A DNA stretch of 64,000 bases from JAJPJE01 sp963848375 (GCA_963848375.1 CAWKDK010000003.1:38092-102091); one strand, 5' to 3'. Shown: positions 1-9,599, counted from the first letter of the stretch. Translations and numbers: made by a program. The notes: generated by a model not told the origin, from the letters alone.

Positions 1-25
1 TAGGTCAGCTTCGGCGAAGCAACCC

Positions 26-50
26 AGTGGGCGCGAGCCCACTTTTTATT
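26..50 (+). promoter_or_regulatory. Terminator-like leader hairpin upstream of rimP
   Basis: A perfect 7-bp stem (AGTGGGC / GCCCACT) with a GCGA tetraloop is followed at once by a T-rich run (TTTTTATTT). It lies about 70 bases ahead of rimP. The geometry is that of an intrinsic terminator. Its place before the rimP-nusA-infB operon suggests an attenuator or leader, since leaders in front of rimP operons are known in other bacteria; it could also simply end an upstream gene. A small GC-rich hairpin (AGCTTC / GAAGCA region, 9-20) precedes it. Confidence 0.6.
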
Positions 51-119
51 TGAGCGGACAGCATCATAGCTTTCGGTCCTTCTCGCCGGCAGTGGCGGGT
101 CATCATTTAACAAGCACGT

Positions 120-623
120 ATGGCTTTGAATCTGGAGCAAGTCAGGAATATTGCGGAGAGGGTTGCCGCGTCCAGTGGCCTGGAATTGGTGGAAATAGAA
201 TTCCTGGGCAGCGGCAAGGCTCGCATGCTCCGGATCTTTATCGATAAGACCGGGGGCGTCACGCACCAGGATTGCGAGAACGTTAGTAAAGAAGTGAGCA
301 CGATCCTGGACATGGAAGATGTGGTGCCGGGCGACTCGTACCTGCTGGAAGTTTCATCTCCAGGGCTGGATCGCAAGCTGACGAAGCCGGCTGATTATGA
401 GCGCTTCAAGGGCAGCTTGATCAAGGTTACGACGTACGAGCCGGTAGAGGGCAATCGCAATTTCCGGGGACGACTGGAAGCAATTGCGGACGGCAAATTC
501 ACCATCGAGGTGGAAACTGCCGGGAAGAAGAAGTCGAAAAAGAAGCAAGAAGAGGTTGCTGGAAGCAAGGTCACGATTGACTTGAAGAACGTGGCGAAAG
601 CGAACCTGGTTCCAGAGATTTAA
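120..623 (+). CDS. rimP: Ribosome maturation factor RimP
   Basis: RimP acts in the cytoplasm in maturation of the 30S subunit. The 167-residue product has the RimP N-terminal alpha/beta domain, with the family motif YLLEVSSPGLDRKL at about residues 74-87, followed by the SH3-like C-terminal domain (RFKGSLIKVTTYEP). A lysine-rich loop (KKKSKKK) near residue 137 is slightly longer than usual. The ATG at 120 is the first in-frame start that gives the normal N-terminus. It is the first gene of the classical rimP-nusA-infB cluster, 88 bases ahead of nusA, and is probably cotranscribed with it. Confidence 0.95.
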   Translation: MALNLEQVRNIAERVAASSGLELVEIEFLGSGKARMLRIFIDKTGGVTHQDCENVSKEVSTILDMEDVVPGDSYLLEVSSPGLDRKLTKPADYERFKGSLIKVTTYEPVEGNRNFRGRLEAIADGKFTIEVETAGKKKSKKKQEEVAGSKVTIDLKNVAKANLVPEI

Positions 624-711
624 GAGTTTCGAGTTTCACGTTTCGCGTTTGACGAAAAAACAAGAACGAAACAATAGGAAGATTTACCAACGCGCAACGG
701 CAAGGAAGATC

Positions 712-2310
712 ATGGCAAGCGAGCTTTATAACACGATAGACGCGATCAGCCGGGAAAAGGGAATCGACCCGCAGATTGTAGTGAGCGCGGTGGAAGATGC
801 GATTGTGGTCGCTACGCGCAAATACTACAAGACGCAGGAAAACCTGCGCGCGGTGCTGGACAAGGATAGCGGCCAGATCCGCGCATTCGCGGTGAAGACG
901 ATTGTGGAAGGTCCGGAGACACTGCAGGATCCGCTGACGCAGATGTCGCTTGCGGATGCGCAGAAGATCGACGCGAACGCCGAAGTTGGTGGCGAGGTTC
1001 ATATTCCCAAGGCGACCGATGTATTGGGCCGCATTGCAGCGCAGTTGGCGAAACAGGTTATTTTTCAGAAGGTGCGCGAAGCCGAGCGCGATACGGTGTA
1101 CAGCGAGTACATCAATCGCGTGGGTGAGATCGTGAATGCCACGGTGAAGCGCGTGGAAGGCCAGGATTACATCTTCGACCTGGGCAAAGCCGAGTCGCGC
1201 ATGCCGAAGAAAGAGCAGTCGCGATTGGAGTCGTTTGCGCCGGGCGAGCGCGTGCGTGTAGTGATCGTGCGCGTGGAGAAAGCGTCGAAGGGTCCGCAGG
1301 TGATTGTGTCCCGCGCGGCTCCGGAACTGGTGCAGAACCTGTTCCAGACGGAAGTGCCGGAGATATACGACGGTACGGTGCAGATTCGCGCGACGGCGCG
1401 TGAAGCGGGTGAGCGCACCAAGATCGCGGTGATGTCGAGGGACAAGGACGTAGATCCGGTGGGCGCGTGCGTGGGCATGAAGGGAATGCGCGTGCAGTCG
1501 ATTATCCGCGAGCTACGCGGCGAGAAGATCGACATCATCGAATATCACGAAGATCCGCAGACGTTTGCGGAGAAGGCATTGCAGCCGGCGAAGGTCAGCC
1601 GAGTCACGGTTGTTGATCCGGGGCTGAAGCACCTTGAAGTCATTGTTGATGACAGCCAGCTCTCACTGGCGATCGGCAAGAAAGGGCAGAACGTTCGCCT
1701 TGCCGCCAAGCTTTTGGGCTGGAAGATCGACATCAAGAGCGAGGAAGAGAAGCGCCAGGAAGTGGAACAAGCGATGTCGCAACTGGTCACCAGTGCTTCC
1801 ACTCCGTTGGAGAGCGTTCCGGACCTGGGCGAGGGTGTGATCGAGAAGCTGAACGAGGCTGGCGTGACGTCGGTCGAAGCACTGGCGGATATGACGCCCG
1901 AGCAATTGGAAGCAATTCCGGGTATCGGTCCGAAGACGGTGGAAAAAATCAGTATTGCGGTCAATAATTACTTCTCCAGCCTTGAAGCCGGCGAAGGTGG
2001 CGGTCCCGATTTCCAGGGATCTGAAGATCAGCCAGCCGGCGAACCAGGTGGTGAAGTACTGAACGCGGCTCCCGAAGAAGCCGGAGCGAATCCGGTAGAG
2101 GGGGAGACTGCGGGTGATCTGCAGGCGGGTGATGGCGCCGGAGTAGAAGCGGTTCCGCATGCCGAGGCCGAAGACCTGCCTGAAGGCGAGCAGGCGACAG
2201 AAGAGATCGCGGCGAGCAGCGTGGAAGACGCTTCGGATACAGAAGAGAGTGAATTGACGACGCACAGCGAACATCCCGGTGAGAACGATGAATCCCGGGA
2301 AAAGCAGTGA
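712..2310 (+). CDS. nusA: Transcription termination/antitermination factor NusA
   Basis: NusA binds RNA polymerase and nascent RNA to control pausing, termination and antitermination. The N-terminal domain (ASELYNTIDAISREKGID) is followed by an S1 domain at about 130-200, KH1 with GMKGMR near residue 254, KH2 with AIGKKGQNVR near 319, and a helix-hairpin-helix segment (IPGIGPKTVEKI) near 401. The ATG at 712 is preferred over the upstream in-frame TTG at 649 because AAGGAAG sits just ahead of it and the protein then begins with the family N-terminus. Odd: the last ~105 residues (from about 426) form a low-complexity Glu/Gly/Ala acidic tail ending the 532-residue protein. Confidence 0.95.
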   Translation: MASELYNTIDAISREKGIDPQIVVSAVEDAIVVATRKYYKTQENLRAVLDKDSGQIRAFAVKTIVEGPETLQDPLTQMSLADAQKIDANAEVGGEVHIPKATDVLGRIAAQLAKQVIFQKVREAERDTVYSEYINRVGEIVNATVKRVEGQDYIFDLGKAESRMPKKEQSRLESFAPGERVRVVIVRVEKASKGPQVIVSRAAPELVQNLFQTEVPEIYDGTVQIRATAREAGERTKIAVMSRDKDVDPVGACVGMKGMRVQSIIRELRGEKIDIIEYHEDPQTFAEKALQPAKVSRVTVVDPGLKHLEVIVDDSQLSLAIGKKGQNVRLAAKLLGWKIDIKSEEEKRQEVEQAMSQLVTSASTPLESVPDLGEGVIEKLNEAGVTSVEALADMTPEQLEAIPGIGPKTVEKISIAVNNYFSSLEAGEGGGPDFQGSEDQPAGEPGGEVLNAAPEEAGANPVEGETAGDLQAGDGAGVEAVPHAEAEDLPEGEQATEEIAASSVEDASDTEESELTTHSEHPGENDESREKQ

Positions 2311-2430
2311 TCAGCGGACAAGCGCGCTTCGATGAGGGGCGCGTGGCGGATAGCGATAAGAATCAAAAACTGGACCGTGAGGTTGAAATGAAGACTTAAG
2401 GAACATCACGGAGAGGAATTTAAAGGCGTA

Positions 2431-5400
2431 ATGGATAAAGTTCGAATTAACGATCTGGCAAGGGAGCTCGAAGTTAAAAGCAAAGCAATTCTCGATGTCC
2501 TGCCAGAAGTTGGCGTAACAGAGAAGAAAACTCACTCGAGCTCCATCAGTGTCGAGGAAGCCGAGAAGGTCAAAGGCCGTCTCAAAGGGCATCCCGACGG
2601 CAACGGTGGGTCCTCCAAGGCTCACGCATCGCGGTCGCATGGCGAAGACGAACTGAAGCCGAAGTTCGATTTGTCGCACATCTCGCGGCCGGGCGATGTT
2701 CTAAAAGCAATTCATCAGAAGACGGATGCACCCGTGGCGCCCGCGCGTCCCGCGGCAAAGCCGGCTGAACCGGTGAAGCCAGCGGTGGCATACACGCCGC
2801 CAGCTCCTTCGGTGCAGAAGCCGGTGGCACCGCCGCCCGCGCCTCCAAAGCCAGTGGTAGAAGCAGCTCCGGCTGCTCCCGCGGCACAGGAAGCGGTCGA
2901 GGAGACGAAGCCCGCCGCAGCGCCGGTCGAGCCGACAGAAACAATTTCCGCGCAGCAAGCGCCCGCGGCTCCGCGTTTCATTACGCCGCAACCGCGCCAG
3001 GCGCCGCGCATTGTTGTGCCGACTCCGCCGCCAGCGGCGAAGACCGCAGAACCAGCGGCTCCGGTGGAACAGGCGAAGCCAGCCGAGCCCAGCGCTCCGG
3101 CAGCGAGTGCGCCGTCGGCAACTCCGATGACGCCTGCGCCTCCGACCGCGCCGGTACAGCGTCCGCCGATGCAAGGCGGAACTGGGCAACCGGGCCGTCC
3201 AATACCAGGACAGCCGATTCGTCGACTGATTGTTCCGCAGACGGGACCGCGCCCGGTGTATTCAGCGCCAGTCAGACCGCCAGCTCCCCCTGCCAGTGCA
3301 CAGGCGCCGGGCATGCGTCCGCAGGGTGGACGTCCAGTACCAGGCCAGCCAATTTTCCAGCGTCCTCGTCCGCAGCAGGGTGGTCCGGGTGGCCCGATGG
3401 GCAATCGTCCGCCCATGCGTCCGGGCGAGCGCCGACCGATGCATCCGACACGTTCGGCTCCGACGGGAGCGCGTCCGATGGGTGGCGGTATTGGCGCGGT
3501 TCCACCGCCTCCGACAGGAAGGCCGGCAGGACGTCCGGCGCCATCGCGGCGTCCGGGACAGCGTTATGTTCCGCGTGGGGTGAAGGAAGGCCCAATGAAG
3601 GGCTTCGTTCCGCCACCGCGCATGGTGGTTTCGAACGAGCCGCTGCCGATCACACGCACGATCACAATCACAGAAGGTATCAGCGTGAAGGACCTGGCGG
3701 AGAAGCTGGGGATTCGCGCGAAGGACCTGATCGCACGGTTGTTGGGACGCGGTGTTTTCGCAACTATCAACCAGACACTCGACGCTGAGCTGGCGTCGGA
3801 CATGTCGAAACAGTTTGGCGCCGATACCAGCGTTATCACCTTCGAGCAACAAGCTGAGAAGGAAATGACGCCGGCCGGCGGCACGGCTGAAGAAGCCGCC
3901 CAGGCGCTGGTTCCGCGTTCTCCAGTGGTCACGATCATGGGCCACGTCGATCACGGAAAGACGAGCTTGCTCGACTCGATCCGTCACGCAACTGTGGCCG
4001 AAGGCGAGGCTGGTGGAATCACGCAGCACATCGGCGCGTACAAGGTCACGATCACCGACAAAGACTCTCCGGCCTACGGACGGCAGATCGTGTTCCTCGA
4101 TACGCCGGGTCACGAAGCGTTTACGCGCATGCGTTCACGCGGCGCGAAGGTCACGGACATCGTAGTGCTGGTGGTCGCGGCTGACGACGGAGTGATGCCG
4201 CAAACACTGGAAGCGATCGATCACGCGCGCGCGGCGAATGTGCCGATCATCGTGGCGGTGAACAAAATCGATAAGCCGGAAGCCCTGCCGGAACGCGTGA
4301 AGAAGCAACTTGCGGATCGCGGCCTGATGCCGGAAGACTGGGGTGGTCAGACAGTATTCGTTGAAGTTTCGGCGAAGAAGAAGACCAATCTCAACCTGCT
4401 GATGGAAATGATCTGTCTGGTGGCGGATTTGCAAGATCTGAAAGCGAATCCGGAACGAGCTGCTTCGGGCGTAGTGCTGGAAGCGAAACTCGATCGCGGC
4501 CGCGGACCGGTAGCAACCGTGCTCGTGCAGAACGGCACGTTGAAGACTGGCGAATACTTTGTCGTTGGCAACGTGTTCGGACGAGTACGCGCTATGTTTG
4601 ACGAGTGGAGCAATCCGCTCGACGAAGCTGGGCCGTCCACTCCGGTGGAGATCCTTGGACTGGAAGGATTGCCGCAGGCCGGCGATAACTTCATACAGGT
4701 CACCGATCGCGACAAGGCAGTGGGAGTTTCCGAGTACCGCACGCAGAAAGCCCGTGAAGCTACGTTGGCCAAGACTTCGCGTGTTTCGCTGGAAGGCCTC
4801 GCCGAGAAGATCAAGAATGAAGGCGTCAAAGAGCTTGCGATCATTCTCAAGGGCGACGTGCAGGGTTCGGTGGAAGTGCTGAACGACCTGCTGATGAAGC
4901 TCTCGAACGATCGCGTGAAGATCAAGGTACTGCGCAGCGGCGTAGGCGCGATCAACGAAGGCGACGTGCTGCTGGCGTCGGCCTCCGAGGCGATCATCAT
5001 CGGCTTCAACGTTCGTCCAGAGCGCATGGCGCAGGAACTGGCCGAACAGGAGAAGGTCGATATTCGTCTGCACTCGATCATTTACGAACTGCAGGACGAG
5101 ATCAAGAAGGCGATGACCGGCTTGCTCGAACCGATAATCAAAGAAACCTACCAGGGCCGTGCGGAAGTGCGCGATACGTTCCGCATCCCGAAGGTGGGCA
5201 TGGTTGCCGGTTGCTACATTCAGGATGGGATCATCAAGCGCGATTCCGAAGTGCGCCTGCTGCGCGATAACGTGCAGGTGTTCAAGGGCAAGGTCGGATC
5301 GCTACGTCGCTTCAAGGAAGATGCCTCCGAAGTCCGCAACGGAATGGAATGCGGTATCGCGATTGCCGGTTACGGTGACGTGAAGGTCGGCGATGTGATC

Positions 5401-5445
5401 GAGGCATTCTTGACCGAAAAGGTTGCGGCCGAGGCCATCGCTTAA
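2431..5445 (+). CDS. infB: Translation initiation factor IF-2
   Basis: IF-2 is the GTPase that places initiator tRNA on the 30S subunit and promotes subunit joining. At 1004 residues it is long, mainly because of a Pro/Ala-rich linker (about residues 95-390). The N-terminal IF2N domain (VRINDLARELEVKSKAIL) is typical. A second IF2N-like segment (ISVKDLAEKLGIRAKDLI) lies near 420. The G domain has G1 GHVDHGKTS near 503, G3 DTPGHEAF near 556 and G4 NKID near 610, followed by domains II-IV. GGAGAGG about 14 bases before the ATG serves as the ribosome-binding site. It follows nusA by 120 bases and belongs to the same operon. Confidence 0.97.
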   Translation: MDKVRINDLARELEVKSKAILDVLPEVGVTEKKTHSSSISVEEAEKVKGRLKGHPDGNGGSSKAHASRSHGEDELKPKFDLSHISRPGDVLKAIHQKTDAPVAPARPAAKPAEPVKPAVAYTPPAPSVQKPVAPPPAPPKPVVEAAPAAPAAQEAVEETKPAAAPVEPTETISAQQAPAAPRFITPQPRQAPRIVVPTPPPAAKTAEPAAPVEQAKPAEPSAPAASAPSATPMTPAPPTAPVQRPPMQGGTGQPGRPIPGQPIRRLIVPQTGPRPVYSAPVRPPAPPASAQAPGMRPQGGRPVPGQPIFQRPRPQQGGPGGPMGNRPPMRPGERRPMHPTRSAPTGARPMGGGIGAVPPPPTGRPAGRPAPSRRPGQRYVPRGVKEGPMKGFVPPPRMVVSNEPLPITRTITITEGISVKDLAEKLGIRAKDLIARLLGRGVFATINQTLDAELASDMSKQFGADTSVITFEQQAEKEMTPAGGTAEEAAQALVPRSPVVTIMGHVDHGKTSLLDSIRHATVAEGEAGGITQHIGAYKVTITDKDSPAYGRQIVFLDTPGHEAFTRMRSRGAKVTDIVVLVVAADDGVMPQTLEAIDHARAANVPIIVAVNKIDKPEALPERVKKQLADRGLMPEDWGGQTVFVEVSAKKKTNLNLLMEMICLVADLQDLKANPERAASGVVLEAKLDRGRGPVATVLVQNGTLKTGEYFVVGNVFGRVRAMFDEWSNPLDEAGPSTPVEILGLEGLPQAGDNFIQVTDRDKAVGVSEYRTQKAREATLAKTSRVSLEGLAEKIKNEGVKELAIILKGDVQGSVEVLNDLLMKLSNDRVKIKVLRSGVGAINEGDVLLASASEAIIIGFNVRPERMAQELAEQEKVDIRLHSIIYELQDEIKKAMTGLLEPIIKETYQGRAEVRDTFRIPKVGMVAGCYIQDGIIKRDSEVRLLRDNVQVFKGKVGSLRRFKEDASEVRNGMECGIAIAGYGDVKVGDVIEAFLTEKVAAEAIA

Positions 5446-5549
5446 CCAAGCATCAGGGCCAGCGATCAGTTGCCGAAAAGGTGGCTGACGCTGGCCATAT
5501 CTTTTTGTCGGTAGTCGTTGGCGAGATCAACGACCCACCGACGCAAAAA

Positions 5550-5858
5550 ATGATTGCGCATTTGACCTTGGAAATTCGTATTGAGGCGGCTGCCTCGCTG
5601 AAGGACAAGCGGCAGGTAGTGCGCAGCGTGAAAGACAAGCTTCGCGCCAGCTTTAACGTCGCAGTCGCGGAATTGGACCAGACAAACCTGTGGCAACGCG
5701 CGACAATTGGAGTAGTAAGCATTTCCGGGTCACGCGACTATCTTCAGGGTTTAATGGATAAGGTAGAGCGGGCGGCGAACCGCTTCGCGAATAATGCCGG
5801 CGGCGAAGTAGTGGATTCGTATCTGGAAATTATGGACGGGGCAGCTGATAGCGAGTAG
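5550..5858 (+). CDS. DUF503 family protein
   Basis: This small (102 residue) alpha/beta protein belongs to the DUF503 (YlxP-like) family, which is found in nusA-infB-rbfA operons of many bacteria and has no firmly established function. The family pattern is clear: MIAHLTLEIRIEAAASLKDK followed by KRQVVRSVKDKLRASFNVAVAELD and a C-terminal VERAANRF. The start at 5550 is chosen because homologs start with this short strand; a longer in-frame reading from 5481 would add an atypical leader. It lies between infB and rbfA, which supports a role linked to ribosome biogenesis (inference). Confidence 0.88.
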   Translation: MIAHLTLEIRIEAAASLKDKRQVVRSVKDKLRASFNVAVAELDQTNLWQRATIGVVSISGSRDYLQGLMDKVERAANRFANNAGGEVVDSYLEIMDGAADSE

Positions 5859-5921
5859 CAGGGATTGTCCCAGGTTAGGCCGGGCACCGCACGCGACTAC
5901 CGACCATCGACGAACGACTGT

Positions 5922-6284
5922 ATGGAAAATCGAGCACAACAGCATCATCGGGAGCGCCTGACGGAGGCGCTGAAAGAAGAGATCGCCACAATTGTCGAAG
6001 GCGAACTGGGCGATCCCAGGATCGGGCTGGTTACGGTTACGGATGTGCGCCTCATGCCTGACGGCAAGTCGGCGCATGTGTTGGTCTCGGTGACTGGAAC
6101 CGACGAGGAAGCGAAAGAGAGCCTGAAGGGACTGGAAGCCGCCGCAGGTTATATTAAGCACGAGATCGTGGATCGCCTGCATCGGAGGCATGCGCCGGAA
6201 CTGTTTTTCCGTCTGGACAGATCAGAGCAGATTGAGTCTAGAATTGACGAGTTGTTAAAGCGCTCGAAGAAGCGCGCCCGGTAG
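5922..6284 (+). CDS. rbfA: Ribosome-binding factor A
   Basis: RbfA is a single KH-like domain protein that binds the 30S subunit during late 16S rRNA maturation. The 120-residue product shows the family landmarks RLTEALKEEIATIV, then GDPRIGLVTVTDVRLMPDG, and the C-terminal PELFFRLDRSEQIESRIDELL. The ATG at 5922 gives a normal-length protein; an in-frame extension back to about 5865 lacks family similarity. It sits in canonical position after infB and the DUF503 gene and 69 bases ahead of the DHH phosphoesterase. Confidence 0.95.
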   Translation: MENRAQQHHRERLTEALKEEIATIVEGELGDPRIGLVTVTDVRLMPDGKSAHVLVSVTGTDEEAKESLKGLEAAAGYIKHEIVDRLHRRHAPELFFRLDRSEQIESRIDELLKRSKKRAR

Positions 6285-6353
6285 TGGAGTAAGGTCACGG
6301 AGCCGTGAAAGCGGACCTTGCAAGCATTGCATTGAAGAGCCAAGGTTCCCACA

Positions 6354-7334
6354 ATGCTGCACGACGTTCTGCAGGCAATTGAAACGAGAGATCGATTTGT
6401 CCTGACTTCGCACGCCCGTCCTGATGGCGATGCCGTAGGGTCAGCGCTGGCTTGCTGCGGAATTCTGAACCGCATGGGCAAGCAGGCCGAAGTGATTCTG
6501 TACGACCCCGTTCCCCACATTTATAGCAAGCTGCCTTTTTCCGAGCACGTGGTTCAGGCTGACGCGGTGAACGGCCGCTACGAAGCGGCGATCCTGCTGG
6601 AGTGCGACAGCGTCCAGCGCACTCGGCTGAATGGCCTCGAGCGTCAGTTCCTGATCAATATTGACCATCACGCGACCGGGAAACCGTTCGCCCATGTGAA
6701 CTGGATTGAACCCAGCGCCTGCGCCACCGCCGAGATGGTGTTCTGGCTGGCGAACCAGGCGAACGTGAAGATCACGCCGGAGATTGCGACCTGTCTTTAC
6801 ACGGCGATCCTGACCGATACCGGTTCCTTCTGCTTTGTCGGAACCAACGAGAAGACATTCGAACTGGCAAAGCAACTTGTGGAGTACGGTGCAGAGCCGG
6901 CGCGGATCGCGCAGAGCGTTTACTTTTCGCACGCGGCATCGAAGATGCGCCTGTTGGGAATGGCGCTCTCGAATCTACATCGCGAAGGCCCACTCACATG
7001 GATGTACGTAACGCGCGAACAAATGGATCGCGTGGATGCGGTCGACGAGGATTGCGAAGGTCTGGTGAACTACGCCTTGGCTATCGAAGGCGTAGAAGTA
7101 GCTGTGTTCTTCCGCGAAATGCAGGACGGCCGCTGGCGCGTAAGTCTGCGCAGCAAAGGTTCAATCGATGTCTCGGAGGTCGCGGAGCAATTTGGCGGTG
7201 GCGGCCACAATTGTGCGAGCGGTTTGTCGTTGGATGGACCGCTATCAGTGAGCGTGGAAAGAGTGTTGGCGCAGTTCCGGATTATGGGCGAGACGAATGC
7301 AGGTGTGCGGAAACGCAGCCAGTGGCCACGCTGA
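6354..7334 (+). CDS. nrnA: DHH-family bifunctional oligoribonuclease/PAP phosphatase (NrnA-like)
   Basis: The 326-residue protein is a DHH/DHHA1 phosphoesterase of the NrnA type, which degrades short oligoribonucleotides and often removes the 3'-phosphate of pAp. Motifs include SHARPDGDAVGSAL near residue 20, the signature NIDHHATG near 101 and GGGGHNCASG in the DHHA1 domain near 282. It ends the rimP operon, a frequent position for this gene. The 69-base gap before it holds a hairpin (AAGGTC at 6291 with GACCTT at 6314, plus inner CACGG/CCGTG) without a T tail; this might be an RNA processing site but is not a clear terminator. Confidence 0.9.
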   Translation: MLHDVLQAIETRDRFVLTSHARPDGDAVGSALACCGILNRMGKQAEVILYDPVPHIYSKLPFSEHVVQADAVNGRYEAAILLECDSVQRTRLNGLERQFLINIDHHATGKPFAHVNWIEPSACATAEMVFWLANQANVKITPEIATCLYTAILTDTGSFCFVGTNEKTFELAKQLVEYGAEPARIAQSVYFSHAASKMRLLGMALSNLHREGPLTWMYVTREQMDRVDAVDEDCEGLVNYALAIEGVEVAVFFREMQDGRWRVSLRSKGSIDVSEVAEQFGGGGHNCASGLSLDGPLSVSVERVLAQFRIMGETNAGVRKRSQWPR

Positions 7335-7340
7335 GCCTTT

Positions 7341-7613
7341 CTAGCTGTTCGAGTGCAAACTCCACTGGAACGGTCCCAGTTCTTCGTGAAAGGCTCCGTT
7401 CACATACCCTTCCGCGTACTTCCGGGCACCCTCTAGAGTCTGCTCGTCGTGCAATTCGAACAGGTTCGACTGGCTTTTCTGGTCGTAGATGGTGATCGTC
7501 CATCGACCATACAGATTGTAGGACGCAATCAGGACGAGGGCACGGTCTGGCAATTCCGCGACCCAGCGATCACCCGGCTTGAATTCGGCAGCAGTTTCCA
7601 TACGAGGCTGCAT
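7341..7613 (-). CDS. Small conserved-looking cytoplasmic protein, function unknown
   Basis: This is a 90-residue acidic soluble protein with no signal peptide or membrane segment. It has a balanced composition typical of a real protein, including PGDRWVAELPDRALVLIASY, and a predicted alternation of short strands and helices. I do not recognise a family. It runs convergent to nrnA (6-base gap) and divergent from the glycosyltransferase gene. The ATG at 7601 (METAAEF) is an alternative start. There is no strong ribosome-binding site for either. Confidence 0.6.
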   Translation of the reverse strand: MQPRMETAAEFKPGDRWVAELPDRALVLIASYNLYGRWTITIYDQKSQSNLFELHDEQTLEGARKYAEGYVNGAFHEELGPFQWSLHSNS

Positions 7614-7783
7614 CGGTCCCGAAATTGTACCAGTCGAGAGCGGCAGGTTGCACGTATGTTCCCAGTCCAGAGAAGCTGCCGTTTACAATAGCCGCTTGCT
7701 ATTCTCTTGAAATTGAGGAGCCTAACGGGCTTGGCCCTAAATCGCACAAAACTCAGCACTTCCCGAATCGAAGGTGCGGCCTG

Positions 7784-9433
7784 ATGCCGGATCAGGTATC
7801 GCAGGTTCCAGGTCAACGTGCGGCACTTATCGCAGATTTGCTGACCCTGGCAATTTTCTGCGGATTTCTCTTCTTCTACGGATTGGGCAGCTTCGGACTG
7901 GTAGGCGCCGATGAGCCGCGTTACGCGCAGATTGCGCGAGAGATGCTGGCACGGCATGACTGGGTGACGCCGGTCCTGAACGGCACGGCCTGGCTTGAAA
8001 AACCGGTGCTCTATTACTGGGGCGCCATCCTCTCGTACAAGCTGTTCGGAGTGAGTGATTGGGCGGCGCGCGTTCCTTCGGCCACGATGGCCACGCTGCT
8101 GGTTTTCTCCGTGTATCTTTTCCTGCGGCGATTCCGTCCAGGATCGCAACTGGACGGCGCCCTCATCGTGGCGTCATCGGTAGCAATGATCGGTTTTGCG
8201 CGGGCTGCCTCCACCGACATGCCGCTGACGGCAATGTTCGGGATCGCGCTTCTGGCGTGGTACGCCTGGCTGGAGACTGACGAGAAGCGCTGGCTTGGCG
8301 TCGCCTATTTCTTCCTGGCGCTGGCGACACTCGCGAAGGGGCCAGTCGCACCGTTCCTGGCACTGCTGATTATCGTCGCGTTCTGCCTGGTGCTGCGCGA
8401 CTTCAAGGTGCTTGCGCGCATGTTATGGCTGCCGGGACTCGCCATCTATTTCGTTGTCGTGCTGCCGTGGTACGTGCTGGTACAGATTCGCAATCCGCAA
8501 TTCGTGCGCGTCTTCTTCATGGAGCACAATCTGCAACGCTTCAGCACCAACATGTTCCAACATCAGCAGCCGTTCTGGTACTTCATCCCGGTGCTGGTGG
8601 TCTCGGTTCTGCCCTGGACGGTGCTAGTGAGCGTGGCATTGTTCCGGGCGATTCGGAAACTGATCCAGGAACGCTTGCAGACGAGCGGCACGTTTGAGCT
8701 GTTCCTGCTGCTCTGGGGCATCCTGCCGGTGGTGTTCTTCTCGCTGTCGGAATCGAAACTGCCAGGTTACATCTTGCCGGCGATTCCGGCGTTTGGCCTC
8801 ATGCTCGCCGACTATCTATGGCAAAAGCAAAAGCACGCACGCCGGGTTCCTGAGGCGGTGGTGGTGCTGCATTGCCTGCTGAACGGAACTATGCTGACCG
8901 GAGCGCTGCTGGTCTGGTACTGGATTTCGCGCGTGCGGCCAATCCCCGGCGCGGTGGTTGCCGCGGCGATCGTGGGAGGATCGATTGCGCTGGCGATGAT
9001 TGCAGTAATCCTGCTGCGTGGCATCGCGACGCTTCGGCTGATGACCATGGTTCCAGTCGTATTGGGAATGGCTTTCCTGATCAAGATGGGCGCGCCGGTC
9101 ATGGATGCGCATCTGTCGTCGCGGACACTCGCGCGCGAGATCAGCGCGATGGAACCAACACCGGCGCCGGTGGCGGTGTTTGGCGTGAAGCGCGATGTCG
9201 ATTACGGCTTAAACTTCTATCGTAACGAGCGGACTCTGAATTATCAGGGCGACATACCGGCAGTGGCGCATCTGCTGATCGTTCCGGAGGGGAAGATTCA
9301 AGACGCACAGAGTCTGGCTCCGGGCTGGAAGGCGTTGCCGGTGGGCAGCTACAAGCCGCAGAAGCTGGAGATGTACTGGATGAGCCGTGTTTCGCCGGAT
9401 GCGAATAGTCGTCTATCACCGGGTAGCAAGTAG
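7784..9433 (+). CDS. ArnT-like glycosyltransferase (GT39/GT83 superfamily), membrane protein
   Basis: The 549-residue multi-pass protein belongs to the PMT/ArnT superfamily, which transfers sugars from polyprenyl-phosphate donors on the outer face of the inner membrane. Key family features are the first periplasmic loop with the acidic pair in GADEPRYAQIAREMLARHDW and the KPVLYYWG motif. About 11-12 hydrophobic segments follow, then a soluble C-terminus. SESKLPGYILPAIPAF near residue 320 is the conserved 'KLP.Y.LP' segment of ArnT relatives. The start at 7784 is chosen because the protein then begins just before the first membrane helix; a longer in-frame reading to 7625 adds an unlikely leader. 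The acceptor (lipid A or another surface lipid) cannot be told. Confidence 0.85.
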   Translation: MPDQVSQVPGQRAALIADLLTLAIFCGFLFFYGLGSFGLVGADEPRYAQIAREMLARHDWVTPVLNGTAWLEKPVLYYWGAILSYKLFGVSDWAARVPSATMATLLVFSVYLFLRRFRPGSQLDGALIVASSVAMIGFARAASTDMPLTAMFGIALLAWYAWLETDEKRWLGVAYFFLALATLAKGPVAPFLALLIIVAFCLVLRDFKVLARMLWLPGLAIYFVVVLPWYVLVQIRNPQFVRVFFMEHNLQRFSTNMFQHQQPFWYFIPVLVVSVLPWTVLVSVALFRAIRKLIQERLQTSGTFELFLLLWGILPVVFFSLSESKLPGYILPAIPAFGLMLADYLWQKQKHARRVPEAVVVLHCLLNGTMLTGALLVWYWISRVRPIPGAVVAAAIVGGSIALAMIAVILLRGIATLRLMTMVPVVLGMAFLIKMGAPVMDAHLSSRTLAREISAMEPTPAPVAVFGVKRDVDYGLNFYRNERTLNYQGDIPAVAHLLIVPEGKIQDAQSLAPGWKALPVGSYKPQKLEMYWMSRVSPDANSRLSPGSK

Positions 9434-9599
9434 CGCGTAGCTGGCTAACAGAGCGTGATTGTCACTCGGGTACGTGCGCAGTGCATTGCTCTTTCGTGTT
9501 CCCCCGTTGCTCTGCGAAGCATGGGAAGCTTAGACTCCATGTCTGCGTGCTGACTGCTCCCCTGAGGGCACCGGGAACATCCAATCGTACAGGGACAAC

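Noticed and set aside
2701..3616. Long antisense open frames in the IF-2 linker region
   Set aside because: They are mirror frames of Pro/Ala-rich GC-rich codons in a certain gene.
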